Positions 31,362-39,538 of a stretch of DNA of 64,000 nt are shown here, piece by piece (the first letter of the stretch is position 1; every line of letters begins with the position of its first letter). Source of the stretch: Streptomyces huiliensis (GTDB lineage Bacteria; Actinomycetota; Actinomycetes; Streptomycetales; Streptomycetaceae); contig NZ_JAIQLH010000029.1 of the NCBI RefSeq assembly GCF_020037025.1, positions 1-64,000 of the forward strand, in the 5' to 3' direction. The position numbers and the translations under genes are program-made. Under the pieces are notes generated by a model, which saw only the letters and a program-made list of their open reading frames with translations, searched no databases and was not told the DNA's origin.

Positions 31362-31967
31362 CTACGCCCGCGCGTCCGGCGCCGGTCCGCCGCCCGCCAG
31401 CTCGAAGAGGGTCCTGAGCGCGGCGAACGCCTCCGCCCGGTCCACCAGGCCGTCGAGGCCGTGCAGCGTGTTCACCCCCACGCCGCTGCCGAAGACCAGC
31501 GAGGCCAGGCTCTTGGCGTCCGGCAGTCCCGGAGTGCCCGCGGTGATCCGCTCCAGGTAGCCGACCCAGACCCGGCGGGTGCCCTCGTAGCCCTTCACAT
31601 AGGCGTCGCGCAGCGGCCCGGGGCCGCCCATGACCTCCGGCAGGACCGTCGCGAACACCCGGCCGCAGGAAGCGTCCACCACCGAGAGGTGGGCGTCGAG
31701 CAGGGCGTCGAAGGTGAGCGGCCCGGACTCCGGGAGCACCCGGCGGTACTCCTCCTCGGCGCTGCGGAACGCCTGCCCGATCACCTCGACGATCAGGCCC
31801 TCCTTGGAGCCGAAGTGCCAGGCGACCGAGCCCCGGCTGATGCCCGCGCGGTCGGCGACGGCCTGCACGGAGGCGGCCCGCGGGCCGCCCTCGGCGACCA
31901 GTTCCGTCGCCGCCTCCAGCAGCCGCCGGCGGCTCTCCCGGGCGGACTCCTCACGACGACCAGTCAT
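31362..31967 (-). CDS. TetR/AcrR-family regulator
   Basis: A 201-residue regulator with the N-terminal TetR helix-turn-helix (about residues 10-58: ESRRRLLEAATELVAEGGPRAASVQAVADRAGISRGSVAWHFGSKEGLIVEVIGQAF). A ligand-binding helical domain follows (LSVVDASCGRVFATVLPEVMGG, LASLVFGSGVGVNTLHGLDG). It is transcribed away from the four-gene FAH/thiolase/ligase/cyclase operon across a 343-bp gap, the usual layout for a repressor of that operon. The inducer is probably a pathway CoA thioester or aromatic acid, by analogy only. The N-terminal ATG at 31967 gives standard length. Confidence 0.88.
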   Translation of the reverse strand: MTGRREESARESRRRLLEAATELVAEGGPRAASVQAVADRAGISRGSVAWHFGSKEGLIVEVIGQAFRSAEEEYRRVLPESGPLTFDALLDAHLSVVDASCGRVFATVLPEVMGGPGPLRDAYVKGYEGTRRVWVGYLERITAGTPGLPDAKSLASLVFGSGVGVNTLHGLDGLVDRAEAFAALRTLFELAGGGPAPDARA

Positions 31968-32310
31968 GCGGGGATTGTTCCACGGGCGGTACCGGCCGCC
32001 GAAGGGCCGGGGAGCCCCGGTTCTCCGTCCCGTGTCCGGAAAACCGGTTCCTGCACACCACTTGACGGTCTGTGCCGGGCGTTCAACGATTGGACCACCG
32101 TCCAGTTTTCGCGGGTGAGCGGAGCCGGGGACCTTGAATGCCCTGGCGCACGGCGGCTCGCACCGCAGAAGTGGCGGGACACGTTCCGAGCCGCACGTCT
32201 TCCCGTACCGCTCAGCGCCGGCCCCGTGCCGGTGTCTTCACGCCATCCCCGGGCCTCCCCGTGCACCCGTCCGTCCGCCCGGGACCACCGACCGCACGAT
32301 CGGAGCCGTC
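31968..32310 (+). promoter_or_regulatory. Divergent control region of TetR gene and FAH operon
   Basis: 343 bp. A plus-strand promoter candidate has -35 TTGACG (32062-32067), 17-base spacer, and -10-like AACGAT (32085-32090). The inverted repeat TGGAC-CACC-GTCCA follows immediately at 32091-32104, where transcription would start. This is a plausible TetR operator. The remaining ~200 bases to the ATG at 32311 would be a leader with no recognised structure. Confidence 0.45.
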
Positions 32311-33336
32311 ATGCGCCTGATCACGTTCGTAGGCAAGCACTCCGCCGGGCTGCCCCCGCCGGGCCGGCCCCACGCCGGCGTCCTGCTGGACGGCGACGCC
32401 GCGGACGGCGCCGTCCTCGACCTCACCGCCGCCGCGCCCGACGACCCGCGCCTCGCCTCGCTCCAGGCCCTGATCGAGTCCGGCGAGGCCGGCCTGGACC
32501 GGGCGCGGGAGCTGTGCGAACGCCGGCCCGGCGAGGCCGTCCGCGCCCGGGACGAGCTCCGGCTGCTGGCACCGCTGCCCCGCCCGGTACGGCTGCGCGA
32601 CTGCGGGTTGTTCATCGCCCACCTGGAGAGCGGGCTGCGCGAGCTGGCCCGGCGGCAGGCCGCGACGGCCGAGGACCCGGCCGCCGCGTTCGAGGAGCTG
32701 ATGGCCAGCGGGAGGTTCGACCTCAGCCCGCTGTTCCGGGAGCGGGTCATGTACTACACGGCCGACCACCTCTGCGTGAGCGGGCCGGAGGCCGAGATCA
32801 CCGCGCCCGCCGGGGCCCGGGAGCTGGACTTCGAGCTGGAGTTCGCGGCCGTGCTGGGGCGGGCCGGCCGGGACGTGAAGCCCGCCGACGCCCCCGCCCA
32901 CGTCTTCGGCTACACCGTCTTCAACGACTGGAGCGCCCGCGACCTCCAGGCCGTCCTCATGCGGGCCGGCGTCGGACCGTGCGAGGGCAAGGACTTCGCC
33001 GGCTCCAACACCCTGGGGCCCTGCATCGTGACCCGCGACGAGCTCCCCGACCCGTACTCCCTCACCATGACCGCCCGGGTCAACGGCGAGGAGTGGTCGC
33101 GCGGGACCACCGACGGGATGGAGCACAGCTTCGAGGACGCCGTGGTGCACCTCAGCCGGGACCGCGCGGTACACGCCGGGGAGGTCCTCGGCTCCGGAAC
33201 CGTGCCGTCCGGCACCGGGTTCGACCTCGGCCGGCACCTGGCGGACGGGGACGTGGTGGAGCTGGAGGTCGAGGGCATCGGCGTGCTCCGCAACACCGTC
33301 CGGGTGCCCGCGGCGCCGGACCCGGGCCGGTCATGA
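32311..33336 (+). CDS. Fumarylacetoacetate hydrolase (FAH) family protein
   Basis: A 341-residue FAH-superfamily protein. The N-terminal half is variable; the C-terminal catalytic half has ELDFELEFAAVLG (metal-binding glutamates), GYTVFNDWSARDLQ, GPCEGKDFAGSNTLGPCIVT and GSGTVPSGTGFDLG. Members cleave C-C bonds of acylpyruvates or hydrate/decarboxylate ring-cleavage products with Mg2+. As first gene of a tight operon with a thiolase and CoA ligase, it probably acts on an intermediate of cyclic or aromatic acid breakdown. ATG 32311 has GGAG upstream; the open frame extending back to 32134 is not supported. Confidence 0.85.
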   Translation: MRLITFVGKHSAGLPPPGRPHAGVLLDGDAADGAVLDLTAAAPDDPRLASLQALIESGEAGLDRARELCERRPGEAVRARDELRLLAPLPRPVRLRDCGLFIAHLESGLRELARRQAATAEDPAAAFEELMASGRFDLSPLFRERVMYYTADHLCVSGPEAEITAPAGARELDFELEFAAVLGRAGRDVKPADAPAHVFGYTVFNDWSARDLQAVLMRAGVGPCEGKDFAGSNTLGPCIVTRDELPDPYSLTMTARVNGEEWSRGTTDGMEHSFEDAVVHLSRDRAVHAGEVLGSGTVPSGTGFDLGRHLADGDVVELEVEGIGVLRNTVRVPAAPDPGRS

Positions 33337-34568
33337 GCGACGCGTACGTGCTCGGCGTCGGCCGCACGGCGTACGGCCGGTTCCCCGGCCGGACCGTCGG
33401 CGCGCTCGCGGGCGAGGCACTCGCCCTCTGCCTGGCCGACGCCGGCGTCGAACCGGCCGCCGTGGAGGCGGTGTTCTTCGCCAACGCCACCCAGGGCGCC
33501 CTGGAGGGGCAGCACTTGGTGCGCGGGCAGGTGGCGCTGCGGGACGCCGGGATGGCGGGCGTCCCGGTGTTCAACGTCGAGAACGCCTGCGCCTCCGGGA
33601 CCGCCGCCGTCCACCTGGCGGCCACCGCGGTCCGGGCCGGGGAGGCGGACGTCGTCCTCGCCGTCGGCGCCGAGCGGATGTACGGCGCCGACGAGGAGCG
33701 GCTGGGCGCCGCCTTCCACGGCGGACTCGACGTCGCCCGGTGGGAGGAGGGGCTCAAGGCGCTGCGCGAGGCGGCCGGGGCGGAAACGGCGCCCGCGGGG
33801 CGGCGCTCGGTGTTCATGGACGTCTACGCCGCGCTCGCCGCCGACTACCGCCGCCGCCACCCCGGCCTCACCCCGCGCCGGCTCGCCGCCGTCACCGCCA
33901 AGAACCGGCGGCACGGCGCCCTCAACCCGCGGGCCGCCCGCCGCGAGGCGCTCACCGTGGACGAGGTACTGGCCGCGCGGACCATCGTGCCGCCGCTGAC
34001 CCAGCCGATGTGCGCGCCCATCGGGGACGGCGCCGCGGCCGCCCTGGTCTGCTCGCCGGCCGCGGCCCGCCGGCTCGGCGCCGGCCGGGCGGTACGGATC
34101 CGGGCGAGCGTCGTCGCCTCCGGCACCGGCCGGACGCTCGACGAGGAGGCCCGCCGGATCACCCGCCTCGCCTCGGCCGCCGCCTACGAACGGGCCGGGC
34201 TCGGCCCGGCCGACGTCTCGCTCGCGGAGGTCCACGACGCCACCGCCATCGGCGAGGTGCTCCAAGTGGAGGCGCTGGGCCTGGTCCCGGCCGGGGAGGG
34301 CGCGCACGCCGCCGAACGCGGCGAGACGGCCCTCGGCGGCCGGCTGCCGGTCAACACCTCCGGCGGCCTGGAGAGCAACGGCCACCCCGTCGGCGCCACC
34401 GGCGTCGGCCAGATCCACGAACTCGTCACCCAACTGCGGGGCGAGGCCGGCGACCGCCAGGTCCCCGGCGCCCGGATCGGCGTCGCCGAGAACGGCGGCG
34501 GCTTCCTGGGCTTCGAGGAGGCCGCGGCGGCGGTGGTCGTCCTGGAGGCACCGGGGAGGCGGCCGTGA
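33333..34568 (+). CDS. Thiolase-superfamily protein (lipid-transfer/SCPx-type)
   Basis: A 411-residue thiolase-like protein. It keeps the nucleophile region NVENACASGTAAVHLA and the histidine motif NGHPVGATGVGQIHEL. The usual second catalytic cysteine near the C terminus (C-x-G-G-G) is replaced: the segment reads AENGGGFLGFEE. The NEAF-type motif reads HDATAIGEVLQ. These are features of the SCPx/lipid-transfer or retro-aldolase-like branch rather than of acetoacetyl-CoA thiolase. The ATG at 33333 overlaps the FAH stop by 4 bases (ATGA), so the two proteins are translationally coupled. Confidence 0.85.
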   Translation: MSDAYVLGVGRTAYGRFPGRTVGALAGEALALCLADAGVEPAAVEAVFFANATQGALEGQHLVRGQVALRDAGMAGVPVFNVENACASGTAAVHLAATAVRAGEADVVLAVGAERMYGADEERLGAAFHGGLDVARWEEGLKALREAAGAETAPAGRRSVFMDVYAALAADYRRRHPGLTPRRLAAVTAKNRRHGALNPRAARREALTVDEVLAARTIVPPLTQPMCAPIGDGAAAALVCSPAAARRLGAGRAVRIRASVVASGTGRTLDEEARRITRLASAAAYERAGLGPADVSLAEVHDATAIGEVLQVEALGLVPAGEGAHAAERGETALGGRLPVNTSGGLESNGHPVGATGVGQIHELVTQLRGEAGDRQVPGARIGVAENGGGFLGFEEAAAAVVVLEAPGRRP

Positions 34569-36277
34569 GGGGCGGGACTGTGGGGAACGGGGCAGCGGGG
34601 GACGGGCCCGTGCCGGGCGGCGCGAGGGCGCAGGGTGCCGGGCCGGGTACGGACGCCGGGCCGGTGATGGGCGTGAGGGCGGTGCCGGGCGCCGGCGCGC
34701 CCGAGGGCGCGGCCGGAGGCGCCAACGTCGCGGACCTGCTGCACCGGGCCGCCGCCGAGGCGCCGGACGCGCCCGCCGTGTGCGAGGGGGCGGACGTCGT
34801 CCGCGACTACCGGGAACTCGCCGGGCGGGCGGCCGCGATCGGCGGGGCGCTCCTCGGCGAGTACGGCCTGCGGCCCGGCGACCGGGTGGCGCTGGCCATG
34901 CGGAACACCCCGCTCTATCCGGAGGTGCTGTTCGGCGTCTGGTGGGCCGGGCTGGTGGCGGTGCCCATGAACGCCCGGCTGCATCCGCGGGAGTTCGCGC
35001 AGCTGGTGGAGGACTGCGGCGCGCGGGTCTGCGTCGCCACCGGCGAACTGGCCGGCCCGCTCGGCGGGCAGGGGCTCGGTCCGGCCGCGCTGGTGGCCGT
35101 CGACGAGCTCTCCGGGACCGCCGGGCGGCCCGGACCGCCCGCCGAGGTGGCGGCCGACGCGCCGGCGTGGCTGTTCTATACGAGCGGCACCACCGGCCGC
35201 CCCAAGGGCGCCACCCTCACCCACGGCAACCTCCGGGCCGCCACCGACAGCGCGCTCGCCGACATCGGGGACGGCGTCGACGCGTCGATGCTCCACATCG
35301 CCCCGATGTCGCACGCCGGGGGCCTCTTCGGCCTCGCCCACGTGGCGCGCGGCCGGGCCCAGGTCTTCCCCCGGGGCGGCGCGGTCACCGCGGACACCCT
35401 GGCCGAGGCGCTGCGCGCGTTCGGGCCGGTCACGTTCTTTGCGGTGCCGACGATCCTGCGCCGCCTGCTCGACCCGGACCTGCTGCCCGACGCGCTCGTC
35501 CCGCGCGTGCACCGCGTCCTCTACGGCGGCGCGCCGATGTACCGGGAGGACCTGGAGCGGGTCGTCGCCCGCTTCGGCCCCGGACGGCTGTGGCAGGGCT
35601 ACGGGCAGGGCGAGTCGCCCGGCACCATCACCCACCTGCGTCCCGAGGACCACGCCGGGGACGATCCCGAGGCGCTCGGGCGCCGGCTGGCGGGCGTCGG
35701 CCGGGCGCGGACCGGCGTCGAGGTACGGGTCGCGGATCCGGACGGGCGTGACGTGCCGGCCGGGACGACCGGCGAGGTGCTGGTCCGCGGGGCCACCGTG
35801 ATGTCCGGCTACTGGAACGCGCCGGAGGCCACCGCCCGTACGCTGCGCGGCGGCTGGCTGCACACCGGCGACCTGGGCCGGCTGGACGCGGACGGCTTCC
35901 TCACCCTCGTCGACCGGGCCAAGGACCTGGTCATCTCCGGGGGTTCCAACATCTACCCCCGGGAAGTGGAGGAGGTCCTGCTGCGCCATCCCGCGGTGGC
36001 CGAGGCCGCGGTGGTCGGCGCGCCGGACCCCGAGTGGGGGGAACTGCCCGTCGCCTTCGTGGTGCGGGCCGACGGCGGCGCGGCGACCGGTGACCTCGGC
36101 GCCGCCCTGGAGGCCCACTGCCTCGACCACATGGCCCGCTTCAAGCGGCCGCGCCGTTTCCTGTTCGTGGCCGCGCTGCCCAAGAACAGCTACGGAAAGG
36201 TGCTCAAGACCGAACTGCGGGGGCTGATCGGCCGGCCCCCGGAAGCCGACAACCGGAGAGCTGGTACCGCGACATGA
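34565..36277 (+). CDS. Acyl-CoA synthetase / AMP-dependent ligase
   Basis: An ANL-superfamily adenylating enzyme: A3 P-loop WLFYTSGTTGRPKGATLTH, A5-like YGQGESPG, A7 GWLHTGDLGRLDADGFL, A8 VDRAKDLVISGGSNIYPREVEEVLL, and A10 PKNSYGKVLK with the catalytic lysine. It would activate a carboxylic acid as a CoA thioester. The GTG at 34565 overlaps the thiolase stop (GTGA) and gives 570 residues with a Gly-rich N-terminal stretch; an in-frame ATG at 34667 gives 536 residues, closer to family length. The coupling argument favours 34565 but does not settle it. Its stop overlaps the next gene. Confidence 0.88.
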   Translation: MRGGTVGNGAAGDGPVPGGARAQGAGPGTDAGPVMGVRAVPGAGAPEGAAGGANVADLLHRAAAEAPDAPAVCEGADVVRDYRELAGRAAAIGGALLGEYGLRPGDRVALAMRNTPLYPEVLFGVWWAGLVAVPMNARLHPREFAQLVEDCGARVCVATGELAGPLGGQGLGPAALVAVDELSGTAGRPGPPAEVAADAPAWLFYTSGTTGRPKGATLTHGNLRAATDSALADIGDGVDASMLHIAPMSHAGGLFGLAHVARGRAQVFPRGGAVTADTLAEALRAFGPVTFFAVPTILRRLLDPDLLPDALVPRVHRVLYGGAPMYREDLERVVARFGPGRLWQGYGQGESPGTITHLRPEDHAGDDPEALGRRLAGVGRARTGVEVRVADPDGRDVPAGTTGEVLVRGATVMSGYWNAPEATARTLRGGWLHTGDLGRLDADGFLTLVDRAKDLVISGGSNIYPREVEEVLLRHPAVAEAAVVGAPDPEWGELPVAFVVRADGGAATGDLGAALEAHCLDHMARFKRPRRFLFVAALPKNSYGKVLKTELRGLIGRPPEADNRRAGTAT

Positions 36278-37074
36278 GCCGCATCGTCGACCTCACCTCC
36301 CCCATCGACCCCCGTGACCTCGACCTCGTCCCGGAGAGCATGCCGGACCTGGCGCTGGTCGTCGCCCCGCGCATGGACTACCACACGCACGACGAGTGGG
36401 GCCGGGACTTCATGGTCGCCTCCTTCGGGTGCGACCCCGACGACCTGCCCGGGCGCGAGGGCCCGGCCGGGGAGGTCATGCACGAGATCAGCACCCACTG
36501 CGGGACACACGTGGACGCCCCGCTGCACAGCGGGCGCATGTGCGAGGGCCGTCCCTCCCGCACCCTCAGCGACATCTCCCTGGAGGAGCTGTACCGGCCG
36601 GGCATGGTCCTCGACGTCCGGCCCTGGGCGAAGCCGGGTGAGGCCATTCCCGTCGAGGCCCTGAAGCAGGCCATCGCGGCGACCGGGCGGGACGTCGAGC
36701 CGGGGGACGCGGTGCTCGTCAGGACCGGGCAGGAGCGGTACCGGCTGGGCGATCCCGAGTACTTCGCCTATCCGGGCATGTCCGGGGCCGGGACGCGGTA
36801 CCTCACCGGGCTGGGGGCCACCGTGCTGGGCACGGACGCCATCGGGTGGGACCGGCCTATTCCGGCGATGCGGCGGGCTTTTGAGGAGACGCGCGATCCC
36901 GGGCACATCTGGGACGGGCATTACGCGATCCAGGACAAGGAGGCGTTCATCGTCCAGCAGTTGGTGAATCTGGGGGCGCTTCCGGCGACCGGGTTCATGG
37001 TCGGGTTCTTCCCGCTGAAGCTGACGGGGACGAGTGCGGCGCCGGCTCGGGTGGTGGCGTTCTTGGAGGGGTGA
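36274..37074 (+). CDS. Cyclase-family (kynurenine formamidase-like) hydrolase
   Basis: A 266-residue member of the cyclase/KynB family. It has the metal-binding motif HCGTHVDAPLH (HXGTHXDXPXH), preceded by HEIST, and DAIGWDRP further on. Family members are Zn or Mn hydrolases such as arylformamidase and isatin hydrolase, which open cyclic amides or act on ring-cleavage products. The ATG overlaps the ligase stop by 4 bases. With FAH, thiolase and ligase it suggests a route from a cyclic substrate through CoA thioesters. The actual substrate is unknown. Confidence 0.85.
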   Translation: MSRIVDLTSPIDPRDLDLVPESMPDLALVVAPRMDYHTHDEWGRDFMVASFGCDPDDLPGREGPAGEVMHEISTHCGTHVDAPLHSGRMCEGRPSRTLSDISLEELYRPGMVLDVRPWAKPGEAIPVEALKQAIAATGRDVEPGDAVLVRTGQERYRLGDPEYFAYPGMSGAGTRYLTGLGATVLGTDAIGWDRPIPAMRRAFEETRDPGHIWDGHYAIQDKEAFIVQQLVNLGALPATGFMVGFFPLKLTGTSAAPARVVAFLEG

Positions 37075-37080
37075 GCCCCT

Positions 37081-37196
37081 GACCCGCCGGGCGGGCGTTT
37101 CAGCCCGTCCGGCGTCTCAGGACCGCGCGCGCAGCGCGCTTCGGGGGTGCGGGGGCGCAGCCCCCGCAAGAAACGGTGAAGGGGCGGGGCTGGGGC
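37081..37196. repeat. Dispersed palindromic element, copy A
   Basis: A 10-bp hairpin with one wobble pair (37087-37096 with 37103-37112) is followed by GCGCGCAGCGCGCTTCGGGGG and a perfect 8-bp hairpin (37149-37167, loop GCA). The same series of blocks occurs at 50650, 57067 and 61155. Located between two convergent genes, it probably also terminates transcription. Confidence 0.75.
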
Positions 37197-38270
37197 TCAA
37201 GAAGCCGGCGTCGCAGCCGCCGCGGCCCGCCGGGAGCCCACGGCGAAGGCCACGAGCCCACCGACCAGCCAGCAGGACAGCACGGCCAGAGCACGCCCAC
37301 ACCCGGCGCCATCGAAGAAGGCCGTCGACCGCAGCAGAGTGCCACCCGCACCGGGCGGCAGGAACTGCCCGAACGTCCCCCACCCGGAGGGAAGCCACTC
37401 CGGCCCGGAGGCGAGACCGGACAGCGGATTGCCAAGGAAGATCATCATGGCGGCGCCCAGGCCCAGCCCCGGCCCCCCGAGCAGCGCGTGCAACCCCATG
37501 ATGGTGACGGAAGTGGCCGCCGTGTTGAAGGTGACCGCCAGGGCGATCAGCGCGTAGTCGCCGTCCGTCACCCCGAACCCGTACTGGAGCACGGCGCTGA
37601 GGACGAAGCCGGCGAGCACGGAGAAGCCGAGGGAGGCGGCGGCCCGCTGGGCCGGCCGGCGGAGCAGCATCACGATGGCGACGGTCGCCAGGTAGCCGCC
37701 CAGGACCAGGGGCAGGGCGCCGGCGGCGAGCCCCGCCGCGTTGGGGTCGTCGTCGGTCGGCGGGTGCAGGTCGTGCACGGCGACGGAGGGTCGGGGCGCG
37801 GACGGGTCGAGGGACGGCGCGAGGGCGCGCAGGGTGGCGGCGACGGAGGGGCCGGCCGTGGTGGCGACGAGCACCTCGGGCTTGTCGCCCGGCGTCGCGC
37901 CGAGGACCACCGCGCCGTACGCGTCCCGGTCGTCGATCCGCTGCCGGGCGGCAGCCGCGTCGGGCACCTTCGTGACGCGGAAAGCGCCGGGCCGGGCCTC
38001 GGCGAGCCGGTCCGCGACCCGGTCGGCCAGCGGCCCGGGGCCGGCGACCGCGATCGGCACCTCGTGCGGCCCGGAGTTGATCGCCGGCAGCGCGAAGGCC
38101 GTCAGCATGGCGGCGAGCAGGGCGGTGAGCCCGACGATCAGCACCGGGACCTTGCGCCACCCGGCCGCCGCCTCGGCGGCCGGGTCGGGGGGACCGGCCG
38201 CGACGCCCTGAGGCTCTTCGGTGGGGGCGGCGGTGGCGCCGGCCGTGTCAGTGGGTGTCGTACGGGACAT
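37197..38270 (-). CDS. ABC-2/YhgE-like membrane protein
   Basis: A 357-residue membrane protein: one N-terminal transmembrane helix (VPVLIVGLTALLAAMLTAFALPAI), an extracytoplasmic domain of about 130 residues (HEVPIAVAGPGPLADRVADRLAEARPGAFRVTKVPDAAAARQRI), then about five helices (LVLGGYLATVAIVMLL; LGFSVLAGFVLSAVLQYGFG; GLHALLGGPGLGLGAAMMIFLGNP; ALAVLSCWLVGGLVAFAVG). This matches YhgE/Pip-like or ABC-2 permease-like proteins. No ATPase gene is adjacent. The TetR gene 177 bp upstream on the same strand probably regulates it. Confidence 0.82.
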   Translation of the reverse strand: MSRTTPTDTAGATAAPTEEPQGVAAGPPDPAAEAAAGWRKVPVLIVGLTALLAAMLTAFALPAINSGPHEVPIAVAGPGPLADRVADRLAEARPGAFRVTKVPDAAAARQRIDDRDAYGAVVLGATPGDKPEVLVATTAGPSVAATLRALAPSLDPSAPRPSVAVHDLHPPTDDDPNAAGLAAGALPLVLGGYLATVAIVMLLRRPAQRAAASLGFSVLAGFVLSAVLQYGFGVTDGDYALIALAVTFNTAATSVTIMGLHALLGGPGLGLGAAMMIFLGNPLSGLASGPEWLPSGWGTFGQFLPPGAGGTLLRSTAFFDGAGCGRALAVLSCWLVGGLVAFAVGSRRAAAAATPAS

Positions 38271-38447
38271 GGGAGTTCCCCTCGGGGCGGGTGACGTGCT
38301 CCTGGTGCCGTGCTGTGTGGCTGACGTGCTGTGGTGCCGACGTTCCGTGGGAGTACCGGCGGAGGCCGCGGCCCCGCGCGCCCTCCGCCGACGCCGCGCG
38401 CGGGGAGGTGCCGAGGCATACCGGGGGCGTACGGGCGGGCGGACCGG

Positions 38448-39194
38448 TCAGGGGTCGACGCGCACGCGCTCCAGTTCCCGGCGCACCGCCTCGGCGACGG
38501 GCGTACGGGATCCGGTGCGCACCCAGTGCTCGAAGGTGAGCCGGGTGGTGGTGAAGGCGACCGTGGCGGCGAGCAGCGGGTAGAGGTCGCGCTCGGGGTC
38601 GGTGCCGGTGCGGCGGGCGATCTCGGTGGCCAGGGTGGCGGCCATCCCGGCCTCGAACCGCACCTGTTCCGCGGCCAGCTGGGAGTGGGTCAGGGCCAGC
38701 CGGGCGCGCAGGATGGTGCCGGGGTCGTCGGCGGAGAGCGCGTCCAGCGCGGTGGCGAAGGCGTGCGTGAGGGCGTCCCACAGCGGTTCCTCCGGCGGGC
38801 GGGCGGCCAGTGCCGCGCGGACGTGCTCGGCCCGTTCGGTGCCGGAGGCCATGACGGCCTCCTCCTTGCTGGAGAAGTAGTTGTTGAACGTCCGGGCGGA
38901 GACGCCGGCCTCGGCCGCGATGTCCTCGACCCGGACGGCTTCCCAGCCCCGCTCGGCGGCGAGCCGCAGCGCCGCGCGGCCGAGCGCCGTCCGCGTGGCC
39001 CGCTTCTTCCGCTCCCGGAGCCCGGTCGCCGGCAGCTCCGTCGCCGACCGGGCCCCCGTCGACCGGGCCCCCGTCGACCGGGCCCCCGTCGACCGGGCCC
39101 CCGTCGACCGGGCCCCCGTCGACCGGACCGTCGCCGACCCCGCCGGCCCGGCGGGCTCCTGCTGTGCCGCCGTTCCCGCGGCCGTGGTGCTCAT
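38448..39194 (-). CDS. TetR/AcrR-family regulator with STGAR repeats
   Basis: A 248-residue TetR regulator. After an Ala/Thr-rich start it has six near-identical RSTGA pentapeptides, encoded by perfect 15-bp repeats, then the helix-turn-helix (RERKKRATRTALGRAALRLAAERGWEAVRVEDIAAEAGVSARTFNNYFSSKEEAVM) and a C-terminal ligand domain. The ATG at 39194 has GAGGGG upstream; a GTG three codons earlier is possible. It lies upstream of the YhgE-like gene in the same direction and probably represses it. The inverted repeat CGCAA-GT-TTGCG at 39225-39236, 31 bp ahead of the start, could be its operator. Confidence 0.85.
   Translation of the reverse strand: MSTTAAGTAAQQEPAGPAGSATVRSTGARSTGARSTGARSTGARSTGARSATELPATGLRERKKRATRTALGRAALRLAAERGWEAVRVEDIAAEAGVSARTFNNYFSSKEEAVMASGTERAEHVRAALAARPPEEPLWDALTHAFATALDALSADDPGTILRARLALTHSQLAAEQVRFEAGMAATLATEIARRTGTDPERDLYPLLAATVAFTTTRLTFEHWVRTGSRTPVAEAVRRELERVRVDP
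39046..39120. repeat. Five perfect 15-bp tandem repeats in TetR gene
   Basis: GACCGGGCCCCCGTC is repeated five times without change, encoding the STGAR repeats near the protein's N terminus on the minus strand. A variable copy number would keep the reading frame. Confidence 0.95.
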
Positions 39195-39538
39195 GCCCCT
39201 CACCTTACAGAAACGTGCGCACCCCGCAAGTTTGCGTGGCGCGCAAGAAAACCCCGGGTGAAGGGTGCGTCGTCGGCCGCCTGGCCGAATCCCAACTGTC
39301 GGGCCACTACGGTGCGTTGACGCTCGAACGCTACGGTATGTAGCGTTACCGATCGGTAGGGTTGTGATCGCAGGGGGCGGCGGGGAGAGAAGAGGCGGGA
39401 GTGGCGGGCGGACCGGACGTCCGGCGGGGCGGCCACCGTTGAATTCCCGACCCTCCCCGGCATCTTCGGTCCTTTACCGGCGGTCACGCCCGCAGCCCGC
39501 CATCCGGACGGGATGCAAAGAAACTCACTGGGGCGTGC
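39195..39538. promoter_or_regulatory. Divergent region between TetR gene and PKS regulator
   Basis: 344 bp. On the TetR side: inverted repeat CGCAA-GT-TTGCG (39225-39236). On the plus strand: -35 TTGACG (39317-39322), 18-base spacer, -10 TAGCGT (39341-39346), with an inverted repeat in the promoter and a palindrome at +1 (see separate entry). The ~180 bases from there to the regulator's ATG have no recognised feature; no good ribosome site precedes that ATG. Confidence 0.5.
39327..39358. promoter_or_regulatory. Overlapping palindromes in PKS-regulator promoter
   Basis: AACGCTAC (39327-39334) and GTAGCGTT (39340-39347) form a perfect inverted repeat with spacer GGTAT, lying between the -35 and -10 boxes. 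The 12-bp palindrome TACCGATCGGTA (39347-39358) follows at the expected transcription start. This is a typical repressor site, perhaps for a TetR-type gamma-butyrolactone receptor or the adjacent TetR protein. Confidence 0.65.

Noticed and set aside
32134..32310. N-terminal extension of the FAH gene
   Set aside because: The sequence is Arg/Pro-rich with no family match; ATG 32311 begins the typical MRLITF start.
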